From: an uncultured Clostridia bacterium
Lineage (GTDB): Bacteria; Bacillota; Clostridia; Oscillospirales; Butyricicoccaceae
Reading direction: 5' to 3'
Length of the DNA: 8,139 nt
NCBI GenBank assembly: GCA_910586575.1
Contig: CAJUJQ010000140.1
Location: 1 to 8,139 of the forward strand
Positions within the stretch are counted from its first letter, which is position 1. The number at the start of each line of letters is the position of its first letter. Positions 1 through 6,447 of this stretch are shown here, piece after piece. Under the pieces are notes generated by a model that was not told the DNA's origin, ran no database searches, and saw only the letters and a list, made by a program, of their open reading frames with translations. The translations under genes and the position numbers were made by a program.

Positions 1-2
1 TT

Positions 3-45
3 CATCCCTCCTTGCTCCATTTTAACATATTTCTATCTATTAGTA
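3..45 (-). promoter_or_regulatory. Possible divergent minus-strand promoter and ribosome binding site
   Basis: Read on the minus strand, the extreme left end shows TTTACT, a 17-base gap and TAAAAT, followed by AAGGAGGG and then ATGAA running off the window. The AAGGAGG lies almost against that ATG, so the true start may be another ATG just outside. The stretch is visibly more AT-rich than everything to its right. If real, it would drive a gene transcribed away from the phage operon, such as a repressor or integration arm, but no coding sequence can be seen. This is inference from motif spacing only. Confidence 0.3.
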
Positions 46-87
46 AATACTCCCATATTAAAAACCAATTTGAATCCGCCAGGACGC

Positions 88-146
88 AAGACGGCAGTGC
101 GAATACAGCGCGATAGCTGTATCTCCCTGCCGTCTTTCTTTTTTGT
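88..146 (+). terminator. Two-tier hairpin with T-rich tail upstream of the operon
   Basis: AAGACGGCAG at 88-97 pairs perfectly with CTGCCGTCTT at 127-136. Inside it, ATACAGC at 103-109 pairs with GCTGTAT at 116-122 around a GCGATA loop. The outer stem runs into TTTCTTTTTT, as in a Rho-independent terminator on the plus strand. It could end transcription coming from the left, or act as an attenuator in the leader of the gene starting at 194. The small internal loops (TGCGA and CTCC) are unusual for a plain terminator. Confidence 0.6.
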
Positions 147-182
147 GGATTCAACGGCTCTGACGGATTCAACGAATCTGAA
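147..182 (+). repeat. 18-bp tandem repeat before the sigma-like gene
   Basis: GGATTCAACGGCTCTGAC (147-164) is followed directly by GGATTCAACGAATCTGAA (165-182), with 15 of 18 bases identical. The second copy runs into the ribosome binding site AAAGGAG of the next gene. CGGATTCAA at 164-172 also occurs inverted as TTGAATCCG at 70-78, so the motif flanks the hairpin at 88-136. It may be a regulator site or a small duplication; the sequence does not say which. Confidence 0.55.
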
Positions 183-193
183 AGGAGCCGGAA

Positions 194-826
194 ATGAAAA
201 TCATCGTAAAGTATGAGAACGACAACGTAAGCAGAGCGCCGATTGAAATGGCAATCGAAGTGCCGGACGACCAGTGCCTGAACATGGTCGAGGAGGATTA
301 CCGCCAAAGGCCTGAATCGGCGGAGGACAAGAGCAGCGTTACCCGCCGCAGCCCGCAGGAAATCATGGACGACCGGTTCAACAAGCCGCTCTACAACCTC
401 TGGCACAGGGAGAACCGGCATCGCGGGCAAGTACAGAAACCGTTCCGCAAGTACGATGAGGAAACCGATGACACGGACGGCATGGACTTTGTACCGGACA
501 ATTCCGACGAGGAAGATCGCAGCCGCCGCTATGACTATGAAGCCGTCTGCCAGAAAATCCGCAGCCTGCTGAAGACTACATACGCGGAGGTACTGATCGC
601 CGTGGAGATTGACGGCATGACGCTGGAGGAGTACGCAAGGGAAAACGGGGAGAACCGGGATGCCATCTATAAGCGGCTCCAGCGGTCAAAGAAAAAAATA
701 TCGCAGCTTTTTCTGAAAAAGTGTCCAATCTTTTCTTTCCCCAAGGCTATGAGGAGCAGGCGGCAAGGAAAGCCGTCGCCTACCGTCCTCTGGTGTACAT
801 TTTCTCCCCATATTCCGGGGATGTAG
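194..826 (+). CDS. Small phage sigma-70 region-4-like protein
   Basis: A 210-residue soluble protein starting at an ATG behind a good AAAGGAG. Residues 1-30 form a short beta-rich start. About 85-112 is very acidic and likely disordered. About 114-170 resembles sigma-70 region 4: a helix around YEAVCQKIRSLL, then a helix-turn-helix around MTLEEYARENGENRDAIYKR and a lysine-rich end. Phage proteins of this type are annotated as sigma-70-family factors; they probably bind DNA or RNA polymerase to switch phage transcription. There is no recognisable sigma region 2, so it is unlikely to be a complete sigma factor. The last 35 residues or so (from CPIFSFP) lie over the start of the next gene in another frame and look unlike a conserved tail. 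A lost native stop or a junction near 716-725 is possible. The tail is the doubtful part. Confidence 0.65.
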   Translation: MKIIVKYENDNVSRAPIEMAIEVPDDQCLNMVEEDYRQRPESAEDKSSVTRRSPQEIMDDRFNKPLYNLWHRENRHRGQVQKPFRKYDEETDDTDGMDFVPDNSDEEDRSRRYDYEAVCQKIRSLLKTTYAEVLIAVEIDGMTLEEYARENGENRDAIYKRLQRSKKKISQLFLKKCPIFSFPKAMRSRRQGKPSPTVLWCTFSPHIPGM

Positions 827-1104
827 AAAGGAACGCCTGTCAGGCGAGAGCGTACAGCCGCTTTGCCGTGGCGAAGCACTCTATTCCCATCGCGCCGCAC
901 CTTCTGTACCCGCAGTTTATGGACGAGGACACGGAGCGGGAGCTTGCCCTGTTCATGGGCATTGTCCTGCTGGGCAAATGCGATGAGATGTGGGTGTTCG
1001 GCGGTACCATATCAGAGGGCATGACAGCGGAGATCGCGAGGACGAAAAAGCAGCGCAAGAGGATCCGCTATTTTACGGAGGAACTGGAGGAGGTTACGAA
1101 ATGA
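721..1104 (+). CDS. DUF4406/DUF7768-like protein (nucleoside deoxyribosyltransferase-like fold)
   Basis: A 127-residue protein from a GTG start. The core from residue 21 reads YRPLVYIFSPYSGDVERN, then APHLLYPQFMDED, a helix ERELALFMGIVLLGKCDEMWVFG, and SEGMTAEI. This is the pattern of the DUF4406/DUF7768 family found in phages and mobile elements. These are Rossmann-like and distantly similar to nucleoside 2-deoxyribosyltransferases, but no activity is established for the phage forms. The start is uncertain: no Shine-Dalgarno sequence precedes 721, the next in-frame GTG (793) would cut into the conserved strand, and the frame is closed by TAA at 670. Translation probably depends on the upstream gene, which it overlaps by 106 bases. 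Its stop overlaps the primase start as ATGA (1101-1104), so the two are translationally coupled. Confidence 0.75.
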   Translation: MSNLFFPQGYEEQAARKAVAYRPLVYIFSPYSGDVERNACQARAYSRFAVAKHSIPIAPHLLYPQFMDEDTERELALFMGIVLLGKCDEMWVFGGTISEGMTAEIARTKKQRKRIRYFTEELEEVTK

Positions 1105-3411
1105 ACGTGCAGTTTTCCCTCCCGATCTGGGTAGCGCGCTGCCAGGGGAACAGGACGAACTGCCTTTACCCAGACGCATATACGGCGACGGATGCCGAAG
1201 CGCTGAAAAGGCTCGTGGCGAATGACCACACTTTCATCTGCCTCAAGAACAGCTACCGCAGTGAGGAAAACTTCAGTTATACGGAAACGCTGGTAACGGA
1301 CTGCGACAACACGCATTCGGACAACCCCGACGACTGGATCACAAAGGAGGACATCATGAACGAATTCCCGGTTGTCGCAATGCTGATCTACACGAGCCGC
1401 AACCACATGAAGCCGAAGGACGGCAAATCCCCAAGGCCGAAGTACCATGTCGTTTTCTTTGTCGAGAGGATCACCAGCCCGGAGGACTACAAGCGGCTGA
1501 TGCAAAAGCGCAGGGATTTTTCCCGTACTTTGACGCCAAGGCGCAGGACGCCGCGCGCTTCTTCTATGGGAATCCCGGTGCGGAGGTGTATGTGCAGCCG
1601 GGGCACATCAACCTGTCCATGTTCTTTGACGAGGACTCCTTTGCGAAGATGGACTGGGAGATAAAGGAGGCCAGCCGGAACAGTACGATGTTCAGGTGGG
1701 CGGTTCGCTCCATGAAGCGCTACGGGAATACGGAGGAATCCAAGAGGTGCTTTTACCGGCAGGCAGAGCGGTGCAGCCCGCCGCTGGAGGGCAGTGAGCT
1801 GGAATCCATCTGGCGCAGTGCGTCAAAATATTACAAAAAAATCAAAAGTCAGCCGGACTATGTCAGCCCGGAAGTGTATAACGCGAAGGATCCCATCCAC
1901 TGGGAGGATCCGATCCCATTCAGCAGATACACAATGGCGCAGTTTCCGGTCGGGGCGCTCCCGCCGGATATCGCCGCCTATGTGTCCGCCGTCGCTGAAA
2001 GCACGCAGACGCCGGTGGACATGGCGGGAACCGTGTCCCTCTCTATGCTGTCCGTGTGCCTTCAGGGGAAATATCGCATCCGGGGCAAGCGGGACTGGCT
2101 GGAGCCGTTGAACACCTATGTGCTTGTGGCAGCGCCGCCTTCCGAGAGGAAGTCTGCCGTCCTGCATATGATGCTGGAACCCGTCAATGAATATGAGTTT
2201 CAGTACAATCAACGGAATGCCGCAGCGGTCGAGGGCAGCAGGATGCGGAAAAGGGTGCTGGAGCGGAAGCAGAAAGCGGTAGAGGACCGGGTGGCGAAAG
2301 GGAAGGCAGACGCAGAGGAGATGGAGCAGATCGCGCGGGAGATATCGGATTTCGAAGAGGCAAGGCCGCTGCAGCTTTATGTGGATGACATCACAACGGA
2401 AAAACTGGTGTCGGTCATATCCGCGAACCGGGGACGTGCGGCACTTGTCTCAAGCGAGGGCGGCATCTTCGACACGCTGGCGGGTATCTACACGAAGAAC
2501 GTGAACATCGATGTTATGCTGAAAGGCTACTCCGGGGACCCGATCCGTGTTGACCGTATCGGGAGGGAGAGCGAGAGCATCATGAACCCCGCGCTTACAG
2601 TGCTTCTGATGGCGCAGCCGAACGTGGTGTCGGAGGTGCTGAACAACGCCACATTCCGGGGGCGGGGGCTGACGGCGAGATTCCTTTACTGTATGCCCAT
2701 ATCCCTTGTGGGGAGCAGGCGTTTTCAAAGCACACCCGTCCCGGACGGGGTATACCGAACATATGAGCGGGCGGTCATCAATCTCCTGGAAGATGAGTAT
2801 CCCGCAAAGCCGGAAGTCATAACGCTGTCAGAAGAAGCGGAACGGATGCTGATTTCCTTCGCGGAGGAGATCGAGCCGAAGCTCGTGACGGAATACGCCG
2901 AGATAGCAGATTGGACGGGAAAGCTCGCCGGGAACACACTCCGCATCGCGGGGCTCCTCTGCCGCGCGGGGACATTCCGCAGCCATGACTTTCTGGACAC
3001 GCCGGAGCCGCTCGTGGTGGACGGCGGCACGATGAGGAACGCCATACGGCTTGGTCGGTATTTCCTGAACCATGCGCAGGCCGCCTATTCGGTTCTGCCA
3101 GAGGACGCAATGTTCAGGCAGGCAAGCAGGATATTGCAGATGGTCAAGGACAGGAAGCTGACGGAATTTGACAGGCGCACGGCCATGCGCTATTGCAGGA
3201 GCTTCCGTACCGTTAGCGAGATACAGCCGTCCTGGATTTTTTGGACGATTACGGCTATATTGCGCTGCAGCCGGATAAAACAACGAAAACCGGTCGTCCT
3301 CCGCTTCCGAAGTATAGCGTGAACCCCCGGGTGGAGAGCGGCTTTTGTCCTTTTGTCACACAATTGTCCGGGCAGGAAATCACAGGGCACACACCCAACA
3401 ATGCCCTGTAA
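1101..3411 (+). pseudogene. Broken primase-polymerase / DUF3987 replication protein
   Basis: Intact, this would be about 770 residues and would prime and drive phage DNA replication. Start ATG at 1101 follows GGAGGAGGT and overlaps the upstream stop. The N-terminal archaeo-eukaryotic primase-type domain shows LVTDCDN (acidic pair D67, D69), PKYHVVFF (H116) and AQDAARFFYG (D150). A primase C-terminal-like helical stretch follows, then a DUF3987 domain with a modified P-loop, APPSERKS (about residues 345-352), and LYVDD (about 427-430) as Walker B. A charged, coiled-coil-like insert lies between them. Two lesions split it. At 1517-1521 a T run is one base short: GAT TTT TCC should be GAT TTT TTC. 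Near 3227-3231 one base is missing, and adding G restores EIQPVLDFLDDYGYIALQPD and a frame ending at TAA 3409-3411. Catalytic motifs II and III are thus in different frames. Sequencing error at single sites is possible but does not fit the other damage nearby. Confidence 0.85.
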
Positions 3412-3577
3412 ATAGGGCGATTTGGGGTTTTGTCCTTTTTGTCCGAACCCTATAAAAAACAATATATCTATATATGCATATCTGCTTTTACAGTACCACG
3501 TATAGGGACAGAAGTGACAAAAGGACAAAAGTCCTGAAGGTATGATAAACAAAGGATAAAAGCCCTGAAAACATGAA
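3342..3577. repeat. GTCC inverted/direct repeat cluster around an AT-rich core (candidate origin)
   Basis: CTTTTGTCCTTTTGTCAC at 3342-3359 recurs as an exact inverted copy at 3514-3531. A near copy, TTTTGTCCTTTTTGTCC, lies at 3428-3444 in the first orientation. A degenerate direct copy around 3548-3577 repeats the stretch from 3516 (AAAGGATAAAAGCCCTG against AAAGGACAAAAGTCCTG). Inside these, CCCTATA (3448-3454) and TATAGGG (3501-3507) form a further inverted pair around an AT-rich core at 3455-3500. The first copy lies in the 3' tail of the primase gene. Repeated sites flanking an AT-rich core beside replication genes suggest an origin or an operator; this is inference. The stretch 3412-3593 holds no gene. 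Confidence 0.6.
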
Positions 3578-3593
3578 AAACAGGAGGTTTTTG

Positions 3594-3770
3594 ATGGATA
3601 CAGTGAATATTTACGGAGCGGACAATATGGACAAAAGATATTTCGCCAAGTGTCACAGGCGGCTGAAGGAATGGGGCGCGCCTTTGTATGGATGGTACTA
3701 CGCGGATGTCATTGACGTCCGTGAGGATGATTCGGAAGCGTCGTCTTGTTCGATTTCGACATGGTGGTGA
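3594..3770 (+). pseudogene. 5' fragment of an unidentified phage gene, truncated by deletion
   Basis: ATG at 3594 sits behind a strong AGGAGG (3582-3587); an earlier in-frame ATG at 3573 has no such site. The first 48 residues or so read as a real soluble protein (RYFAKCHRRLKEWG, then YGWYYADVIDVREDD). I do not recognise the family with confidence. From about 3738 the frame runs into SSCSISTWW, which is an out-of-frame reading of helicase sequence, and stops at 3768-3770. The original gene therefore continued beyond the junction, and its 3' part was lost together with the start of the helicase gene. The 58-residue product is unlikely to be functional. Confidence 0.65.
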
Positions 3771-4751
3771 TCGACAAGCTTTCGTCCTTCAAGAACCACT
3801 AGGCAAAACGGTTCCGGGCATTGATGAAAGCGCGACCGAAGGTGAAGCGCATCGTGGGGCTGACGGGAACGCCATCGTCAAATGGCATGATGGATTTGTG
3901 GGCCGAGTTCCGACTGCTGGACATGGGGGAGCGGCTTGGGCGGTTCATCGGGCAGTACCGGACGGCTTACTTCACTCCCGACAAGAGGAATGGTCAGGTG
4001 GTCTTTTCCTACAAGCCGCTGCCGGGAGCGGAAAAGGCGATATACGATAAAATCTCGGACATTACCATCTCCATGAAGTCCACTGACCACCTGAAAATGC
4101 CGGAACTGGTGAACGCGGAATACACAGTACACCTCTCCGAGCGGGAAAAAAACGCGGTACGAGGATTTGAAGCGGAATTTGGTGCTAAGCCTGCCGAGTG
4201 GTGACATCACAGCCGCAAATGCCGCGTCCCTCTCTGGCAAGCTCTGCCAGATGGCGAACGGCGCGATCTATTCCGATGATGAGTCGGTCATGAAAATCCA
4301 CGACCGCAAGCTCGACGCATTGGAGGACATCATCGAAGCGGCAAACGGAAAGCCGCTGCTGGTGGCCTACTGGTATAAGCACGACTTCGAGCGGATTTCG
4401 GAACGGCTCCGCAAGCTGCACGTTCCGTTCTGCAAGCTGGATAGCAATGACAGTATCCGCAGATGGAACAATGGCGAAATCCCCGCAGCCCTGATACATC
4501 CCGCTTCTGCCGGACACGGGCTAAACCTCCAGCGCGGCGGGAACACGCTGGTGTGGTTTGGTCTGACATGGAGTCTGGAGGTTTACCAGCAGACTGTAGC
4601 AAGGCTCTGGCGGCAGGGACAGACGGCGGAAACCGTGGTAGTGCAGCACATCGTCGCGGACGGTACAATCGACGGGCGGATCATGAAGGCGCTTTCCGAG
4701 AAGGATGCTACGCAGTCCGCACTGATCGAAGCTGTAAAAGCGAATTTATGA
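3743..4751 (+). pseudogene. C-terminal remnant of an SNF2-type phage helicase
   Basis: The frame enters at VLFDFDMVVID with no start, so the N-terminal RecA lobe including the ATP-binding P-loop is missing. Recognisable parts are motif II as VVIDKLSSF, motif III as GLTGTPSSN, then in the second lobe LLVAYWYKHDFERI, HPASAGHGLNLQ (motif V) and VYQQTVARLWRQGQ (motif VI). This is the SNF2-like helicase usual beside phage primases. Four lesions are visible: the deletion near 3740; AAG at 3776-3778 giving Asp-Lys where the family has Asp-Glu; TAG at 3800-3802 where a sense codon, most simply CAG, is expected; and seven A at 4146-4152 where six restore the frame, giving EREKTRYEDLKRNLVLSLP. The downstream half is open to 4751 but has only a TTG at 4167 and no ribosome binding site. 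It is surely inactive as an ATPase. Confidence 0.9.
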
Positions 4752-4771
4752 AAATATTTCGGAGGTGCAAT

Positions 4772-5209
4772 ATGAACGCATACGACAATTTGAGAAACGC
4801 AATCGTGCGGCAGGCGGCTGAGGACTACGCTGCGGCGTTTATGGGAAATACCGTGGGCGATAAGGACGCAGACTGCATGGTTCGGGAGTGCGAGGATTTC
4901 TTTCACTCCGAGTGGTATGTGGCGCTGACCAACGGGAAGGTTGACGGTGAGTGGCTTGCGAAGCAGATTAAAATCCGAGAGCTGGAGAAAGCAGCAGACG
5001 CCTACGATGCGATTCTGAACCTGTGCAACCGGACTACGCTTAAGGCTGCGGTAAGGTTTCCCAAGGTAAAAAACGAGGCAGCACCGAAACCTATGACTTA
5101 CATCTTCCCGCCGCGATTCGCAGAAAAATTGATGGATTTCCTGCGAATCCAGCGCGAATCCATCAAGGCGGAAATCCGTGAACTGAAAAATGAGGAGGCA
5201 GACGCATGA
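4772..5209 (+). CDS. Small conserved phage protein of unknown function
   Basis: 145 residues. ATG at 4772 is preceded by GGAGGT (4761-4766). An alternative in-frame ATG at 4748 overlaps the helicase stop but has no ribosome binding site. The first 80 residues or so (AYDNLRNAIVRQAAEDYAAA, then EDFFHSEWYVALTNGKVDGE) resemble a short helical protein common in Firmicutes prophages beside replication and packaging genes, of no known role. The C-terminal part is helical and charged (PPRFAEKLMDFLRIQRESIK, then EIRELKNEE), possibly a coiled coil. No enzyme motif, signal peptide or membrane segment is seen. It ends in an ATGA overlap with the next gene, so both are probably made from one message. The gene is undamaged. 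Confidence 0.7.
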   Translation: MNAYDNLRNAIVRQAAEDYAAAFMGNTVGDKDADCMVRECEDFFHSEWYVALTNGKVDGEWLAKQIKIRELEKAADAYDAILNLCNRTTLKAAVRFPKVKNEAAPKPMTYIFPPRFAEKLMDFLRIQRESIKAEIRELKNEEADA

Positions 5210-5616
5210 CAGCAAAAGAATACTTATCTCAGGCAAAGCAGCTGAACGATGCCGTAAACAAACTGCTGAATGATCGAGATTATTGGCGGGACTTGTCGAA
5301 AAAAGTATCGGGGAGTAATTTCGAGGAACATTTCAATTCCAATCGCACCTCCGAAGCTCCGTTCGTAAGGTGTCTGGATCGGATCGATGAAATCGAGCGC
5401 GACATTGACCGAAAGGTGAGCGCACTGGTGGATTTGCGCACTGAAATCAATAAAGCGATTGACACTTTAGCAGATTTCAGGGAACAGCTGGTTCTCCGCT
5501 GTCGATATTTGGATGGCTGTTCCTGGGAGAAGACAGCCAGGGTCATGGCAGTGTCCATACGCACGGCGCACCGCATCCATGAAAAGGCGCTGAAGCATTT
5601 TTCCATCCCTGAATAA
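5206..5616 (+). CDS. DUF1492 family regulator, sigma region-4-like helix-turn-helix
   Basis: 136 residues, start ATG at 5206 overlapping the upstream stop by four bases, with GAGGAGG just before it. Residues 1-100 are helical and charged and probably form a coiled coil (EYLSQAKQLNDAVNKLL; DRIDEIERDIDRKVSALVDL). Residues about 97-133 (LRCRYLDGCSWEKTARVM, then SIRTAHRIHEKALKHF) form a sigma-70 region-4-like helix-turn-helix. This is the DUF1492 layout, present in many Firmicutes phages immediately before the packaging genes and related in position and fold to ArpU-type late regulators. The likely role is activation of downstream genes, perhaps through the repeats at 5619-5636; that link is inference. 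The length is normal and no lesion is seen. Confidence 0.85.
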   Translation: MTAKEYLSQAKQLNDAVNKLLNDRDYWRDLSKKVSGSNFEEHFNSNRTSEAPFVRCLDRIDEIERDIDRKVSALVDLRTEINKAIDTLADFREQLVLRCRYLDGCSWEKTARVMAVSIRTAHRIHEKALKHFSIPE

Positions 5617-5618
5617 AG

Positions 5619-5666
5619 TTGGCACAGTTTGGCACACAGGGTTTATTGCGTCACAGGGTTGACACA
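5619..5666 (+). repeat. TTGGCACA repeats after the DUF1492 gene
   Basis: TTGGCACA occurs at 5619-5626 and 5629-5636, spaced 10 bases, which places both on one face of the helix. A related TTGACACA follows at 5659-5666. They lie between the regulator gene and an extended -10 promoter, so they could be binding sites for that or another phage regulator. No direct evidence of binding. Confidence 0.5.
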
Positions 5667-5671
5667 TGATA

Positions 5672-5680
5672 TGATATAAT
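5672..5680 (+). promoter_or_regulatory. Extended -10 promoter for the HNH gene
   Basis: TGATATAAT fits the extended -10 pattern TGnTATAAT exactly. The TTGACA at 5659-5664 is only 10 bases upstream, too close to serve as its -35 box, and the properly spaced hexamer at 5652-5657 is poor. A promoter of this kind could rely on the TGn element or on an activator bound at the TTGGCACA repeats. The transcript would start about 5686-5688, just before the hairpin at 5698. Confidence 0.5.
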
Positions 5681-5697
5681 CGCCAAAAGAATAGAGC

Positions 5698-5736
5698 AAG
5701 CCATTCATGGGAGCAATCCTGTGGGTGGCTTTTCTT
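5698..5736 (+). terminator. 15-bp GCAA-capped hairpin in the HNH leader (terminator or structured leader)
   Basis: AAGCCATTCATGGGA (5698-5712) pairs along its whole length with TCCTGTGGGTGGCTT (5717-5731), allowing four G-U pairs, around the loop GCAA (5713-5716), a GNRA tetraloop. TTCTT follows. It lies between the extended -10 and the HNH ribosome binding site. It may be a weak terminator separating the early genes from packaging genes, or a protective leader structure. The G-U pairs kept over an unbroken stem hint at an RNA function. It matches no named RNA class that I recognise. Confidence 0.6.
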
Positions 5737-5756
5737 ATACCAAGAGGAGACGAGTA

Positions 5757-6119
5757 ATGCCAAGAAAACCGAAACGACCCTGCCGCTATCCCGGCTGTAC
5801 CAAGCTGGCGGACGGCGTGTATTGTGAGACGCACACAAAGCTGATGAACAGCCACTATAACCACTTCGCCCGTGGTTACAACAGTCGCCAGCGCTACGGG
5901 AGAGCGTGGGAAAAGATACGAAACAGATACATCGCGGCGCATCCGCTGTGCGAAAAATGTCTGAGCGAGGGCAAATGCACTCCCGCCGCGCTGGTTCACC
6001 ACAAGAAGCCGATAGCGGACGGCGGTACAAACGAGGAAAGCAATTTGATGAGCCTTTGTAATTTCTGCCATGAAATATTTCACGGTGGCAGAGGTGAAAA
6101 CCCAAGGAACAACAAATAA
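5757..6119 (+). CDS. HNH endonuclease of the phage packaging module
   Basis: 120 residues, ATG at 5757 behind AGAGGAGA. The N-terminus carries a zinc-binding set C9, C14, C23 and H26 (CRYPGC, then YCETH). C65 and C68 (LCEKC) with C101 and C104 (CNFCH) form the second metal knot. The HNH core is H81-H82 in LVHHKKP, N96 in EESNLMSL, and H105/H109 in CHEIFHGG, all present. Such HNH proteins sit beside the terminase genes of cos-type phages and take part with terminase in DNA cutting and packaging. Normally the small terminase gene follows closely; here the toxin-antitoxin module intervenes. The length is usual and no lesion is visible, though its partner genes are broken. Confidence 0.9.
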   Translation: MPRKPKRPCRYPGCTKLADGVYCETHTKLMNSHYNHFARGYNSRQRYGRAWEKIRNRYIAAHPLCEKCLSEGKCTPAALVHHKKPIADGGTNEESNLMSLCNFCHEIFHGGRGENPRNNK

Positions 6120-6154
6120 ACGGACTGCATGACACTTCAAAGCGCAGTCCGTTT
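6118..6154. terminator. Bidirectional hairpin between HNH and the toxin gene
   Basis: AAACGGACTGC (6118-6128) and GCAGTCCGTTT (6144-6154) form a perfect 11-bp stem with a 15-base loop, overlapping the HNH stop codon. On the minus strand the stem is followed by ATTTGTTGTT, a T-rich tail that suits a terminator for the toxin-antitoxin transcript. On the plus strand the tail is only GTTTACG, so termination there would be weaker. It sits where two convergent genes meet. Confidence 0.7.
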
Positions 6155-6168
6155 ACGATAGACAGATT

Positions 6169-6447
6169 CTATTTTTTGAAAATATCAGAATGAGAACCAG
6201 TGTCCACGAGAGTTAAGGTTAGCACATCGTTTTCAATCAGATAGACGAGAAGCCAATCCGGTTTGATGTGGCATTCTCGAAATCCAGCATAATTTCCCGA
6301 CAAACCATGATCTCGATATCTTTCGTCGAGCTGCTTGCCCTGACGCAGCAGATCGATCACTTCATCCAGTTGTGAAAGGTCAAGACCACGTTTTTTCATC
6401 AGTTTATAGCTTTTCTTGTAAGTTGTGGTGAATTTAACCTGATACAT
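6169..6447 (-). CDS. yafQ: YafQ-family toxin (RelE/ParE-like mRNA interferase)
   Basis: 92 residues on the minus strand. The RelE-like fold begins YQVKFTTTYKKSYKLMKKRG and ends VDTGSHSDIFKK. H47, H60, D64, H86 and F90 line up with the catalytic residues reported for E. coli YafQ (H50, H63, D67, H87, F91), so it should be active. YafQ-type toxins cut mRNA on translating ribosomes and are held inactive by DinJ. Its ATG overlaps the antitoxin stop by one base (TGATG), so the two are translationally coupled, with antitoxin made first. The pair is transcribed against the phage genes and is undamaged while genes on both sides are broken. Another RelE-superfamily name is possible, but DinJ beside it supports YafQ. 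Confidence 0.93.
   Translation of the reverse strand: MYQVKFTTTYKKSYKLMKKRGLDLSQLDEVIDLLRQGKQLDERYRDHGLSGNYAGFRECHIKPDWLLVYLIENDVLTLTLVDTGSHSDIFKK

Noticed and set aside
2..430. 142-residue minus-strand reading frame at the left end
   Set aside because: It lies mostly antisense to the sigma-like gene, runs through the hairpin and repeats, has no coherent domain and no ribosome binding site at its start.
1515..1525. Programmed -1 frameshift in the primase
   Set aside because: The site is not a canonical slippery heptamer, I see no clear downstream stem, and a second unrelated frameshift breaks the same gene.
3342..3577. CRISPR array
   Set aside because: The repeats are few, of unequal spacing and in both orientations, with no spacer-like units and no cas genes nearby.
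4463..4771. Extending the gene at 4772 upstream over the helicase end
   Set aside because: The upstream part is an out-of-frame reading of the helicase motif V-VI region; the strong GGAGGT fixes the start at 4772.
5619..5634. TTGGCACAGTTTGGCA as a sigma-54 (-24/-12) promoter
   Set aside because: The GG-to-GC spacing is 11 rather than 12 bases and the -12 element lacks TTGC. A direct repeat explains it better.
5659..5680. TTGACA plus TATAAT as one classical promoter
   Set aside because: The spacer is only 10 bases. The TATAAT was kept as an extended -10 element instead.
5467..6140. Long minus-strand open frames across DUF1492 and HNH
   Set aside because: They are shadows of well-supported plus-strand genes, cysteine- and arginine-rich in the way of antisense readings, and cross the hairpin and promoter region.
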